Below the pieces are notes generated by a model that did not search any database, was not told where the DNA came from, and worked only from the letters and a program-made list of their open reading frames with translations. DNA of 64,000 nt. Source: Labyrinthula sp. Ha. Lineage: Eukaryota > Sar > Bigyra > Labyrinthulida > Labyrinthulaceae. Numbering within the stretch: the stretch's first letter is position 1; each line of letters opens with the position of its first letter. A program made the translations under genes and the position numbers. The stretch lies in the NCBI GenBank assembly GCA_015227615.1, contig JAALGZ010000022.1, positions 558,001 through 622,000 on the forward strand, read 5' to 3'. Positions 25,717 through 37,100 of this stretch are shown piece by piece.

Positions 25717-26976
25717 ATGGAAAAAGTGTCCGATATAGACAGTAAATGTCCAATAGAGTCATTCAAGAAGTTTAACAAAAAAAGAGGAAGACTGCATTTA
25801 TACTACATGGCATTGTTGTTCTCAGCCGCTGCGTTGACGACTTATTTACTCTCAGATGCATCGGGACCTGTATGGAAAGTGATAAACCCATCTCTTCCTC
25901 AACATTTGCGAGGACATTTCCCAAAGCTACTGACAGGAACACCGACGCCAAAGTTGCCAATTCTCGGAGGACATGTGTTCTTAGTAACTGGAGCTACACA
26001 CCGAAACTCACTGGGATATCATGTTGCGTATCAGCTAGCTGTGCAAAAAGCCAGAGTTTTTATTACTGGAGTAAATATTCGTCGAGGTGAAAGAGTAGCA
26101 AAAGAATTAAGAGAGAGGATCTTCGAGGTGTACAAATGGCGAGCGCAGATTATCTTCGTGGAGTTAAATTTGTCCCATTTTAGTTCTGTGTTTCAACTTA
26201 AGAAGAGTTTGGAAGCCCATTCGGTTAGTAGACTTGAAGGTGTGATTTGTTGTGAGGAAGTGAAGACATCCGTTTTCAGAGAAACAGAGCTTGGAAATGA
26301 GATGATGTTTGGAACTAACTTTATTGGTCATTATCTTCTTGTTAAAGAGCTTGAACCTCTTTTGAAAAAGTCTGTCGAGGTGCTGAATAAATGTTCTACG
26401 GTAACATTTCTAAGTAGTAACTCACACTACAAGTTAAAAGATGGAATAAGAGGGTTGGAATTCTTTCGAGCTTCTGGTAGAAAGAATAATGTGGACATAA
26501 GTGAAGATGAAGTTGAGAATGGAATGAAATATTTCTTTAAAGATTTGAATAATCGGGATATGTTTGATGAAGAGGTGTCATTTAATGAAGTTAAATTGGC
26601 AATTACGATGATCGCAAAGGAACTAGGTGATAAATATGCAGAAGGTGTGGAAGATGATGAGCCGCAGATTGTTGTAAACTCTGTACATCCTGGATTTGTT
26701 CCTAATGAAAGAGGTGAGTTTGACAGTATTGAGATAATGGGGAAAAAAATTACTCCCATGGAAGCTATGAAGATCGGATGGACTTTTGAAGATGCAGCCT
26801 TAGGGATAGCTCATGTTGCAACTTCAGATAAGATTCGGGATCTGAAAACTACTGGACAATATTTTCATCCTATTGGAGTATTTCAAGATCCTTCCAAGTA
26901 TGCAAAAAATAAGAGATGTAGAAGAGCTCTGTATTTAATTACAGAAAAGTACATAGAGCTTAACAAAGATTTGTAG
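25717..26976 (+). CDS. diverged short-chain dehydrogenase/reductase, membrane-anchored, likely inactive
   Basis: A 419-residue protein of the SDR superfamily, closest in layout to RDH/WWOX-like members. A basic N-terminus is followed by a probable membrane segment (about residues 28-50, YYMALLFSAAALTTYLL). The Rossmann start is VTGATHRNSLGYHVA, and the helix-F strand ends FNEVKLAITMIAKEL. Key positions have drifted. The TGxxxGIG loop is lengthened, the NNAG motif reads ICCEE, and the catalytic Tyr of YxxxK is Phe (FNEVK), while the Lys and a Ser-rich strand (TFLSSNSHY) remain. From knowledge of the family, loss of the Tyr usually abolishes redox catalysis, so a non-enzymatic or altered role is inferred. 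An acidic insert lies near residues 250-275. The 3' end converges on the PH-domain gene 128 bp away. Confidence 0.75.
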   Translation: MEKVSDIDSKCPIESFKKFNKKRGRLHLYYMALLFSAAALTTYLLSDASGPVWKVINPSLPQHLRGHFPKLLTGTPTPKLPILGGHVFLVTGATHRNSLGYHVAYQLAVQKARVFITGVNIRRGERVAKELRERIFEVYKWRAQIIFVELNLSHFSSVFQLKKSLEAHSVSRLEGVICCEEVKTSVFRETELGNEMMFGTNFIGHYLLVKELEPLLKKSVEVLNKCSTVTFLSSNSHYKLKDGIRGLEFFRASGRKNNVDISEDEVENGMKYFFKDLNNRDMFDEEVSFNEVKLAITMIAKELGDKYAEGVEDDEPQIVVNSVHPGFVPNERGEFDSIEIMGKKITPMEAMKIGWTFEDAALGIAHVATSDKIRDLKTTGQYFHPIGVFQDPSKYAKNKRCRRALYLITEKYIELNKDL

Positions 26977-27104
26977 GTATTCGAAAATATGTGTTTTCTT
27001 TTTTAAGCTTAATTTTTTGTCTACAGGTATAGTGTACATAGTTCTTTAATTCGACAAACTCTTCCCGAAATTTCTAACTTTTTTTATCTTACATTCCACA
27101 GCAA

Positions 27105-28013
27105 TTAATCCAAGTCTTCAACTAACAAATCATCTTGAGCTGGAGGAAAATGTTTAATCTTCTTTTGTTCATTTTGACCTATAGTCTCATTAGCTGCCTT
27201 TAAGGGTGAGCTCAGTGGTTTTAATTCTAAATTTGGAACAGGCTTAACCTCAATTGTTCGGCATTCCTTTGGCGTTCTAGAGGACTTCTTTTTTAGGACA
27301 TCGAATGGTGATTCTAATGGCGGCTTTATGACAAGATTTCTCTGAGGAGACAACTTTTCTTTATTTTTTGTGTTTGGATGTAGTTTCTTCGGAGGTTTCA
27401 GTGCAGACCTAGTTGAACCTTCCGTCTTTCCATTTGGTTTTAGAGCCCAGGAAGTGTTTTTTACTTTTCTAGATTTCTCCTCTGCTTTTTTTTGGACCTG
27501 TTTCATGTCTTTTAACTCTTTCAAGGTTTCTTTTCCTGTTCTCCCAGTCCAGATCTCTAAATGTTTTCTTAGATGCTCAATCCAAGTTCTCGCTTGAAAT
27601 CTGTCTTCTGCCCTTAGAATTAACTTTCTACTGTGGGTGGTAATGATAAATCCGTAAGTTCCATACTCATCTCTGTGAAAGAAGTCCTGACTCCTGCTTT
27701 CACTGTTAGCTACTCTAATTGTTGTTACTTCATGGAAATTGACAAACCCAAGTAATTTACTCCTTCTTTCTGAGGTGTACCATTTAATCGTATCTTTTTC
27801 AATTGTAAAGAATCGTTTTGACCACATCATTGTTAAATGTTTTTTGAATGAATTAGTTAAGCTGGAAACATCTCTACTACGTTTTTGTTTGTACAGCCAG
27901 CCTGACATTTTTGCTTTTCCTGGTGGAGTACTGGTGCGTTCTGCTGAAACTGCTCTCTTAATTTCAAATGGTAGAAAGCTAACCATTCTAAAAGGTAAAG
28001 CGCTAATCATCAT
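27105..28013 (-). CDS. PH-domain protein with basic, proline-rich tail
   Basis: A 302-residue single-exon protein. A pleckstrin-homology domain spans about residues 35-150. It begins SGWLYKQKRSRD, has the second strand WSKRFFTIEKDTIKWYT, and ends in the C-terminal helix with the invariant Trp (FQARTWIEHLRKHL). PH domains bind phosphoinositides or proteins at membranes. The remaining half is low-complexity, rich in Lys, Pro and Ser, with no second domain, and ends in an acidic DDLLVEDLD. An MM start was chosen; a later Met precedes SGWLYK. A TAACGG hexamer lies 30 bp upstream (28043-28048). Binding partners are unknown. Confidence 0.8.
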   Translation of the reverse strand: MMISALPFRMVSFLPFEIKRAVSAERTSTPPGKAKMSGWLYKQKRSRDVSSLTNSFKKHLTMMWSKRFFTIEKDTIKWYTSERRSKLLGFVNFHEVTTIRVANSESRSQDFFHRDEYGTYGFIITTHSRKLILRAEDRFQARTWIEHLRKHLEIWTGRTGKETLKELKDMKQVQKKAEEKSRKVKNTSWALKPNGKTEGSTRSALKPPKKLHPNTKNKEKLSPQRNLVIKPPLESPFDVLKKKSSRTPKECRTIEVKPVPNLELKPLSSPLKAANETIGQNEQKKIKHFPPAQDDLLVEDLD

Positions 28014-29804
28014 TTCTTGAAGTTATTTCTTAAACAGAATCTTAACGGATACTCTGAGAAATGTACTTTGTGCAGATTTTGAGTGGGTTCTCAAAATCAA
28101 CATTTTCTAAGTACCCGAATCTAGTAATAAGATAAGAAGAAAGCAGAACTTGTATTGTGCTACTTCATTTGTCTTAGTTCCTGAGTTGGAATTTCAGTAT
28201 CCCTCAAGGAAGCCTAAAGATAATGATGAATGAGCAAATATTGCAGTAAATCACTCCTGCAAGTTGTCTAGAAGTTTGTGAGCAACTCTCTACCTGATGA
28301 GGACATGCTTGCTTTCTTAGAATAGAATCTCCTTTAGAACAGAGAAGAAATTAACTGGTAAGATACTTTATTAATACTCCCTTTGATTGGGTAATTATAA
28401 AATGGCAAACTAACTGGCTTGTTTATGGTACTATTTTTTCATTCCTTATCCTTTAAAGTTTATGACCTTCTACTTTCAAAATTTGCATTTATCAGTTTCA
28501 GTTGATTTAACTTTTTGTCTTAATATTCCCACTATTTTATGGATTCCTTCCTTTAATCAGTTTTATCTAGTCGGAATAAAATATCGAACAGTCAGATTCT
28601 CAAAAGTGTGGTGAAGATACTAACAAGAACGCTGTTGTTGAAAACTGGGCTAATGGAGACTTACGTCAGAGAGATATATGTCACTCCACAGCCTAAGTTC
28701 GAAAGAAGCTTTAAGAATGAGGTAACGTGCTCCTCTTTACTTAATGTAAGTAGTTACATACTCAAGTTTAATTTTAATCTAGTCTGATAACTCTCAACGA
28801 GTGGTAGGGTTTATATTTTTTCGCTTCTTGTTAGCCAAACTTCTTTATTTTTGGTATTATACTTAAGATTCTGATGCAAGATTGGGCATACTTTTATTTC
28901 CCAGAATATGTATCCACTGTTATGACTACTATTTGATGCTACTATGATAATTGATAACAGGTTAATATACATAGAGCTCAAATGTTAATAACATACTTTG
29001 AGTCGTAGGTCCATTAAGTGTGTGGTTATGTTTGCTTAGTTTAGGTTGAGTTCTTAGTTCTTTTCCTGGAACACTTCCTTGCGTATATTCATGTTCCTTT
29101 ATTTCTTTTATTAAAGTTTAAATTTTAATTGCTAAGAGTATCTAATGGAAATTATATACATGCTATATCAGCACTAAGTTAAGAGACCTTATAGTTCAAC
29201 TACTCTATTAATGTTTATTTAAAACTACCTGATTGGCGTGGAAGCATAGAATTGAGTTCCAATAATGATGGTGAAACTGCCTGTTTATAGCCATGAACAT
29301 CAATGTCAGTTACACGCTTTATGCACCACCGATTCAGTAGTCTGACAGTCAAGTACTCAATTATGAGACTATCCTTGAACTTTATGTTAGCAGCCAAGAT
29401 TGCTGTGAAAAAATTGTAAACTCATTTGAGGTAACAAAGCTACGTAGGATCCTAATGATATTGCAACTGTATTTTATATGAAGCATTATCCTGCTGGATG
29501 AACCTAGATATTGGCTTCGGTCAACTGTTTCGAAAACATAAAATACTTTTATGTCTCTACACAAGCTAAAATATAAATGCTTCATTTGACAGATACATAA
29601 AAACTACGTCAATAAATACGACTATGCTAATATTTTGAGAACCTCTTCCAATCAATAATCCTATTATTAACCGCTGAGTATACACAAAATTTGATTTAAT
29701 TTCATTGGTCGCAACATCCAATGAAAATTGGATATATTTTTTGTGAAAGATATTAACGGTCAAAATATAAAACGTAGAAAGCTAACGCCATTGAAGAGAA
29801 GTAA
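28014..29804. other. spacer between divergent PH gene and 437-residue gene, with a possible short exon
   Basis: Most of this stretch is AT-rich and gene-free. A GC-richer patch at 28571-28721 follows an excellent acceptor (TTTTATCTAG ending 28570) and precedes a donor (GAG then GTAACG at 28722). It is open throughout and includes METYVREIYVTPQPKFERSF. I found no in-frame partner exons and recognise no family, so it may be a small spliced gene, an untranslated exon or chance. A TAACGG copy at 29754-29759 lies about 50 bp before the next start codon. Confidence 0.35.
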
Positions 29805-31118
29805 ATGAGGCAAATCTCATCAGTTGTTCGATACAATTCAAAAGATAGAACGACTTTTTATTATCCTAAAATAATAGAAAAATGTCAAAAGTTTTTGCTG
29901 ATAAACATTGACGGCGAGAAAGTGTTAGTTTATGACATAAACAAGATGGAAGAGAAAGAAACTGAACAAAAACGAATTGAACCTAGATTTGGACCACAAG
30001 TTGATGCTGGGTTCAAGCTAAAGGATGCTACGCTTATTGTTGAAGATAACAAATATTTTATAGTTCTTGCGGGTGAGAAATTAATGGTGAAGGAAATAGT
30101 TACTCCAGATGGTCTTAATCTCGGTGGAAGACATTTTTTTCTAGAAAGAGGATCAAACTTTATATTTTCAAAAGTGGAAAGCTTTGAAATATTGGATAGA
30201 AAGTTTATCATATCTTGTGGAAAGCCAAACGTTAAAGTTGAAATTGAGAAGAAACCAAGTTTTCAAGGACACTTGCACAGAGCTCGATCGACAGAGGGAT
30301 TTCAATTTGGTATGCATACATTGCCTACAACTACAGAAGAAGGGTATACTTCTATAACTGGGTTTAGCGATAGTAAATTTTCCCTGAAGAGCAGTGCTTC
30401 TCAAGAACCTTTGGACTCATTTATCTTTTTCCATGAATTTGATTCTTCGCAACTGTTATTTGCAGTGAAATTGCCAAAGAACAAAAATATTGAGCATGAA
30501 AACGTGCAAGTACAAAGTTTTGTTTGTACACAAGAATATTTTAGTTTTTCTGTCAACAACCAAAATACTATTTATTTTATTCGATGGGAAATATTGACTG
30601 AAAATATACCTCTTTTTAAATGGGATGAAGTGAATTATAAGTCAAAAAGTGGAAACTTGGATTTGTTTTCTAAGCTAAAAAAAAATGGACCTGCATTTGG
30701 ATCTGTCCTAGATTTTAAGTTGAATGACTTAAAAACGAAAAAGAGTTTGTTTTTTGCAGTCAGTTTTTACGAATGTGGTTCTCTTATATTTTGGGATGTT
30801 GACTGTATGATTAAAAGACGAGTTGATTTATTCTGTCCAAAATTTGTGAACTTAAAAATCTCTGATGATTCTGTTTTTTTATCTGCTTATCAAAAAGAAT
30901 TGTATGAACATAAAGTACTGAAAATCCCTTTGAGTGAAATCCAAAACAGGTTTCCTGCAGTTGAGGAATTAAAGGGATTCAGAGTTGTTTTTGGATCAAT
31001 GAACGAAAACGATTTTAGTGAAATAACCTTCTACAATAACAAAATTTTGCATTCTTTGAATCAAACAAGTAAAGACAGTTGTGGAGGTAGATTAGCTATC
31101 TTCTCAAGCGAACCCTAA
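29805..31118 (+). CDS. unidentified 437-residue protein, possibly beta-propeller
   Basis: A single-exon gene, not recognised. The protein alternates short hydrophobic strands with polar turns (KFLLINIDGEKVLVYDI near residue 30, GSLIFWDV near 330), as WD40-like propellers do, but no regular GH-WD repeats are visible. It has no signal peptide or membrane segment. Its 3' end overlaps the converging 395-residue gene by 15 bp. The last 88 codons lie inside the inverted duplication and recur near 46.1-46.3 kb, so this is the complete, presumably ancestral copy. Confidence 0.75.
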   Translation: MRQISSVVRYNSKDRTTFYYPKIIEKCQKFLLINIDGEKVLVYDINKMEEKETEQKRIEPRFGPQVDAGFKLKDATLIVEDNKYFIVLAGEKLMVKEIVTPDGLNLGGRHFFLERGSNFIFSKVESFEILDRKFIISCGKPNVKVEIEKKPSFQGHLHRARSTEGFQFGMHTLPTTTEEGYTSITGFSDSKFSLKSSASQEPLDSFIFFHEFDSSQLLFAVKLPKNKNIEHENVQVQSFVCTQEYFSFSVNNQNTIYFIRWEILTENIPLFKWDEVNYKSKSGNLDLFSKLKKNGPAFGSVLDFKLNDLKTKKSLFFAVSFYECGSLIFWDVDCMIKRRVDLFCPKFVNLKISDDSVFLSAYQKELYEHKVLKIPLSEIQNRFPAVEELKGFRVVFGSMNENDFSEITFYNNKILHSLNQTSKDSCGGRLAIFSSEP

Positions 31119-32291
31119 CTTGGAAATGTCAATGTATTTTAGTTGTGTCAATAAAAACTGAGAAAACTGATATCCTAGTTTCTTAGCTAAGAGATTATAG
31201 ATTTCTCTTTGACATGAAACGCAGAGAATTGTATTATATTTAGAAATTTCAAGTTGATTACTTGCTTTACAGGATATACATTCGGAAAACATGATCGCTG
31301 AGTTCACAGTGAGATCAAGATTTGTTAGGGCAGAAATTGTTTTTGCAATACTTGTTGTTCTTGATTTTGTTTTGATGACACCTTTGAATCCAATAATTTG
31401 TTGTAGAGTATTTTGAAGTTTTTCAATAGGATAGATAAGAAGTGGATACTTCATCAGCCTTTCCTTGAGGATTAATTTCTTTCCTGAGTTGTAAATGAGA
31501 GTGCAGATTCTCCTTATTTTCTTGTTATGGTGAATATTCTTAATCATATGATTTACTTCACCATGAAAATCTCTTTCTAATATTCTGATAAAAATATCCT
31601 CTGGTTTTGTGATCAAAATATTATTAATCACTTGAATAAACTGCACCATGTGGATTATTTTAACCAGTTTATATTTTTCTTTTAGTGATTGATAAACTGG
31701 ATCCCCTTCAAATGTATTTACTTCTCTATGGAAAGCTTTTGTTGATTCCTTTACTCTATGTTCATATTTTTTGTTATTATCAATCTGAATATTTTCAGAT
31801 TGCTCTAAATCCAATGGTAAAATTACTGGATCATGAACTAATTTGCCATTCCAAGGTCCAAAATGCCTAATCAAATAGTTTTGCTTGTTTAGAAGGACTT
31901 CATTATTTTCTTTCTTTGTAATTCTAATTAGAGAAGGTTCATTTTTGAGTTTTACCAGGTAAACTTTTTGCTTCTTTTCTATTATAGTTTTTACTAGTGT
32001 GCAAATATTATAGGATGGAAACATTAGCAAGAAAAGATTCTCAACACCAATAGCTTTCAAACCTGCTTCTATTAGAAATTTTTCTATGAATATTCCTGTG
32101 ACATGAAAATCTTCTTTGCTACAAAATCTTTGGAATATTTTATAGAGATGTTTGAACTTCACAACTTGGAGCATTTCGGCAATTTCACTCTTGGAGAAAA
32201 AACGTAACATAAAGCGCATTTGTTTGTGTTCCTTTGATAATTTGTTTCGAGTCTTTATATGTTTTGTAGTGATTTTCTTGGCAAGTTTCAT
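31104..32291 (-). CDS. unidentified 395-residue basic protein with CxxC-x15-CxxC, copy 1
   Basis: A single-exon gene, not recognised. The protein is Lys- and His-rich and begins KLAKKITTKHIKTRNKLSKE, suggesting a nuclear or nucleic-acid-linked role by inference only. Near residue 345 two CxxC pairs 15 residues apart (CISC..CVSC) could bind zinc. No membrane segment is evident. It ends in TGA, tail-to-tail with the 437-residue gene and overlapping it by 15 bp. A second copy at 44876-46063 differs at two residues (Gln/Arg near 184, Leu/Phe just before the second CxxC). Both copies being open argues for function. Confidence 0.75.
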   Translation of the reverse strand: MKLAKKITTKHIKTRNKLSKEHKQMRFMLRFFSKSEIAEMLQVVKFKHLYKIFQRFCSKEDFHVTGIFIEKFLIEAGLKAIGVENLFLLMFPSYNICTLVKTIIEKKQKVYLVKLKNEPSLIRITKKENNEVLLNKQNYLIRHFGPWNGKLVHDPVILPLDLEQSENIQIDNNKKYEHRVKESTKAFHREVNTFEGDPVYQSLKEKYKLVKIIHMVQFIQVINNILITKPEDIFIRILERDFHGEVNHMIKNIHHNKKIRRICTLIYNSGKKLILKERLMKYPLLIYPIEKLQNTLQQIIGFKGVIKTKSRTTSIAKTISALTNLDLTVNSAIMFSECISCKASNQLEISKYNTILCVSCQREIYNLLAKKLGYQFSQFLLTQLKYIDISKLGFA

Positions 32292-34036
32292 TCTTAGCTT
32301 TGCCTAAGTTTAGAATGTTTTCGTTTTGTCTTCTTAGTGATCTTAACAGAAAAACCAAATCTATTTTTTATCTGGTTTGAGCTGTCAAAGATTATATGTG
32401 TGATGCTTAGTGTAAACTATTTTTAGGATGGAGACAAGGGTTATGAATTTGTAGACTAGAAGTATACGACAATTTTTCAAGACAGAGTTGCAAGAACTAA
32501 ACATGGTTTTATATGGAAATGAAGGTCTCGGTGTTATGATTATGTCTTCCTCCACAAAGTATCTTGTTCATTCAGTTATTTAAACGTTCAAGGAAAAAAT
32601 CTAATTTCTTCTCGATTTAAACATGGAAAGATGAAATCAAAGTCCAGTGTTTTTTAGTTAGTGTTGAACCTAACTTATATTTTGGGTTAGATATATTATT
32701 CTTATTAACTTAAGGGAGATTTAAGTACTAGAGTAAAAGAACTAGAACTTCTCATATTCTCTCACAAGAATAAATTTGATTCCTAAAGTGATAAAATGTA
32801 GTACTTAGCATTTTCGCTCGCATTTGGAGCAGTGGTCTTGCAACTAAGACTACAATTTTTCATTGTGAAATAAGCCACCAGTATTGTTATATGGTTGCTC
32901 ATATCTGAGAAAATGTTGAGACGTGTCTGTGGATAATTTTACTCAAGCATGACTGCTTTGCAATTTTCTTAATAATTCTGCTCATGATACCCTAATAAGA
33001 CTCTCATGAACTGGATGAGTTCCCGTATTGTTCAATTGCGGCTAATAGGTTCTACTGTTCACGGTGATAAACTTCTAGCGGTAAACAGTTTCTTGCTCAT
33101 ATTACTAGAGAAAAACTTAAGCTCTTCTACTTTATATTCATAAAATTAGATTAACATTTCCTAGTTTAGTCTAGCATATACTTTGCTCTTGTCATGGTTT
33201 GAATATTCCATGCTAGGTTAGGAAAACTTCAGTCAAAGTATCTTTTTGTAGAAGCATAAACGTAATCAATAGCATGTAGAACAGGAAAAATATTTTGTAT
33301 TCTGTTGTACTTTTGGAATCAATAAAGCTCATAGTACTTGAGCAACCGTTTGAGTCTAAAACCAAAGATTCCTTGAGTTCTATAAACGAGCAGAGCTACA
33401 AATAATAGACTATCATGTGTTTTCATTATGCGTTTCATTTAGTATTCCTATGAGGCAGGTAACCAGTTTTCATGTTAATATATATTTTTTGAGTGGTTTC
33501 TAGGTTTCCCAACGTTACTTTGATTAGTTATGGCCATTTTTCTGTGCATAATGTAAGAGTATGCTCATCTGGGAAACTAAATCAATGTAGCAGAAACAAG
33601 GAGTCTTACGGCTTTACGTTTCTTGGATAAAATATCTTGCATAACAGGTATTGTATAACTTTGTTGTTGCACAAATGTTATTCTCATTACACCACCCAAA
33701 TTTTCAAATCAACATTTTATTCCAAAGACATATATTATATATACCTGAGGTTTAAAGAAAGAAGTCAGATATGGAAACTCTTTCTTGATGTTACCTGACT
33801 AACTGATTCAACTTTTGTTTGGTTGAAAAAGTTATAATTAATACTAGACAAATTAAGGAAATTAAGCTATATTTAATTCAATAATGAGACCTGCAAGTAC
33901 CTTCAAATTAGAGTTTTTCTCTAGGATCGTTTGAATATTCACATTTCTATATCTAGAAGTTTACAGAACAGCTCCGTCTTGAATTATTTCTCCTGAGCAC
34001 TTCAACTTTCCCCACGCAAGGGTCAGTTTATGCCTT
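32292..34036. other. upstream spacer inside the left duplicated arm
   Basis: About 1.75 kb of AT-rich DNA upstream of the 395-residue gene, present almost unchanged in the right arm. No open frame of note is present. Its promoter presumably lies here, so both gene copies kept the same upstream DNA. Confidence 0.6.
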
Positions 34037-34139
34037 GCTGAATATATTTAATCTTATAATTCACGGATTGTTTAAATTTCAGTACGACCTCCTTATAAAT
34101 TAAATAGCTCAATGACTCTAATTATGATCACAATTCAAC
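34035..34139 (+). repeat. ~105-bp direct repeat, left copy, at inner edge of duplicated arm
   Basis: This segment starts TGCTGAATAT and contains TTTCAGTACG and TAAATTAAATAGCTCAATGA. It matches 43025-43130 in the same orientation, at roughly 80% identity with small gaps, although the 3.19-kb arms beside the two copies are inverted relative to each other. The first six bases overlap the arm's inner end (34037-34042). It may be a dispersed repeat that took part in the rearrangement. Confidence 0.75.
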
Positions 34140-34142
34140 CAT

Positions 34143-37100
34143 GAACCTACTCCATTCAAATAGTTATAATTTACCGCTAGCAGTATTTTTGTTGCAGTGC
34201 GAGTCAAGAGGTTCCTGAAAATGTTTTTTCTAGTCTTTATCCTTAATCAATTCAACTCTCTAAGTCTATTAGTTAGAATATATGTATATTAACCATATAG
34301 AGACCATAGTACCTGAAAAAAATGTTATACTCAAATTAAGGTAATTATTATGGGTTAATCTTGGGCAATTGATTCCGAAGAACTCAACTAATAGAAAGAG
34401 GTGGTGATTTCAATATTGTTAAATCTCTTAGCTTTAAACCAATAAGTTTAAGGGTAAAATAGGAAAAAATAACACACGCAAATTTTTCTGTTTCGTTTTT
34501 CATATAACAAATTTTTCAAAGAGAGATTTGGGTAATTCTTTCAAGTATCAGTATGAACTCAATGCTCTTTTCTTATTTTGGTGTGGTTTATATATAAACA
34601 AAACTAATGAGATTAATCTTACTTCAATAAGGACTTAAAACTAATTAGATTTTTATCGAAAAATATTATTACAGTTTATGATGGATATTTTTTATTGAAA
34701 CAAACTACTTAGACTGATTTAACCTCTCAAATGGAAAGTGTAAAGTTTGGTTTAAGAAAATGGAAAACAGTATTTCGAGCAATGTTTTCAACTTGAGCCA
34801 CTGAACTAGACATATCGGAAGAAGTCGAATATTTTTTGTTCAAGCTAATGTAACACAATTTAAAACTTACAATCTGGAGGTATGAATAAATATAGAATTG
34901 CACTTTTCTCTATTAAGTTTATAGTTATTATTTAAAAACTCTGGAAAATTCCGGTATATTATAAGTTTCTTTTAGAAAATCAACAAGTTTTGCTTTTAAA
35001 TTGATGTTCCTTGTGTCTTGTTCTAAAAGTCTTCAGTTTCATTGCATCAAAAAAAATCTGTTCTAACTTTTATTTCTGGATTAATATATTTTAAGAGTAT
35101 GATTTATTATTTATTACATTTCCACTGTTGTCAGCTAGTAGCTTTTTAGGTCTGTGCCATTTTACTTGTTCATTTTTGAAAGATCTAAAAGCTTAGCAGA
35201 TGTACAACTGCTGTTTTATTAGTTTAAATACAGTAGAATTTTAATTTTTAAACATTTTAGAAGCAGCTTTCTCTATTTAGAAAATTTTTAGACTAAATAG
35301 TTTTATTCATAAAAGAACAAAACCTAGATAGAGCATTTTTCATAATCATGAATGATCAAGGAAAACATATATCATGGAAGAAAATGCTTAACAAAGAATT
35401 AGTCCTTAGTGTTACTAAATATAGATATAATTCTTAATACACCCAATTGGGATTCTAAAATTATATTAGAGTTATGAACCTATACTAAACCAAAACCTTC
35501 ATTTGCCAAAGGGCATGTGTTTCCCAAAAAGGTCAAATCGTAGTAATTTAAACTTCTACACAACCAACTATCTCAGCTAAATACATATAAAAGGGGCTAA
35601 AATTCTTAGATACACTTTCCAAAGAGGAACAATATCTCATTATTCGGATTTTTAATTGATGTTCTTAATTTCTCTAAGTGACAAAGTAAGGTTTATCTCT
35701 GCTTGTTTAACAGTCTGGCAACACTAAACCTCCAAAAATGTGGTGAGAATAGTATATACTTGATTCTTCTTTTATTTACTTTTTTCAATATGTGGAAAAT
35801 ATATTATTCTGTGTGATGAACGTATTGCTTTGGTTTCACATTTGAAGAACTTGCTCTCAGTTACGCTTCAAGCACTTAAAGATTTCACCAAGAACATCCT
35901 ATTCAAAAAAAATAATTGTCCCACGAGAAAATAGAAAGTAGGGTTACTCTAATGCAAACTGTTACTATTCTAGGCTCACTTTCTTTCGCAAGTACAACTA
36001 TCGAAAACATGCTTTTTCATAATTCTGCGGATACGATTTCTTATCGGAACAATATTAACGGTAAGTAACGTTTTAATTACTGGAATTCATATCGGATATT
36101 ACCGTAAGAGATTTGAACAAACGGGAGATTTCGTTTTTCCCAGGTATAATTAAGGCATAGTGATAAATGTTGTCTATTTTGTATTCACCAAAGTTTACCT
36201 GTTTTCCAGCTTGAATTCAATATTAAATAAGAACAACTCAATATGGAGAAATATAGCTAGTTGCAGCGGGTAATCAGTAGAAAATATAATGGATGAGAGG
36301 TTACGAGAAGAAGAGAAATAGCCTTACCTAGAGCAACTTCAAGTTTAATCTTCTGTCACTATCTAAACATATTCTGATTTGATGTAGAGTGCTACTTTGT
36401 TCTTCTTCACAGAGTATGAACCAGATATGAAGTAAGCCGAATGATTAAGTATATGTTTATGCATGAAGTAAATTTTTTATTAAGAAATCATAGTCTGTTT
36501 GCCAAAAGAATTAAACCATATTATTTATTTACATGTGATCTAATTAAGAATAAAAAAATTATAGAGTTTTATTTTTCAATAATTAAAAACCTAAGAATCA
36601 TCGCTAGCATGTTAAAAATCCTATGAAACGAAACATTATCTTTTTCTATTGTCTTATCAGCTCTCTCATGCTCATTTCAAACATGAAGGTTTCGGTTGAC
36701 CTATCTTCTTTGCGTCTACGAATAAAATTAATTGATTGAACATTGTTCTTAATCCTATTACTAATTATAGTATTTAATTTTCTTTCTTATCGATTAAACT
36801 ACTTTGAGATACATGCCTTCATGGCCTTTCGACCAAACCAAGAAATCTGACACCGTTTCAAGTGATTCTTGAAAATTTGAATAGATACAATTAGACTTGA
36901 GATGACTCATTTCCTTGTGGCGCTGTGACCCTATGATTGTCCTGGCCTTGCGTCAAAATATTGAAATCAAGCTTGAATCACTTAATAACTGTTTGAAACG
37001 CATATTAAGGCTATCTGTCTTCGAAATTATTAACTCCTCTCATCCTCTTAAGAAACTCTTCCAGCGCGGCACAATATATGTCATGCTTAAAAATCATCCT

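Larger units (their letters stand above)
30849..34042 (+). repeat. left arm of 3.19-kb inverted duplication
   Basis: This arm is the reverse complement of 43125-46318. Paired coordinates always sum to 77167, from the outer edge through the gene to the inner edge, so there is no net insertion or deletion over 3194 bp. It contains the 3' part of the 437-residue gene, the whole 395-residue gene and about 1.75 kb of upstream spacer. The two arms differ by only a few bases within the 395-residue gene. The outer ~118 bp differ at about 8 sites and the inner ~143 bp at about 8 sites. A direct repeat begins at the inner edge. Confidence 0.95.

Noticed and set aside
31111-31119. AACCCTAAC resembling a telomere repeat
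   Set aside because: A single unit inside the overlapping coding ends of two genes, not a tandem array.
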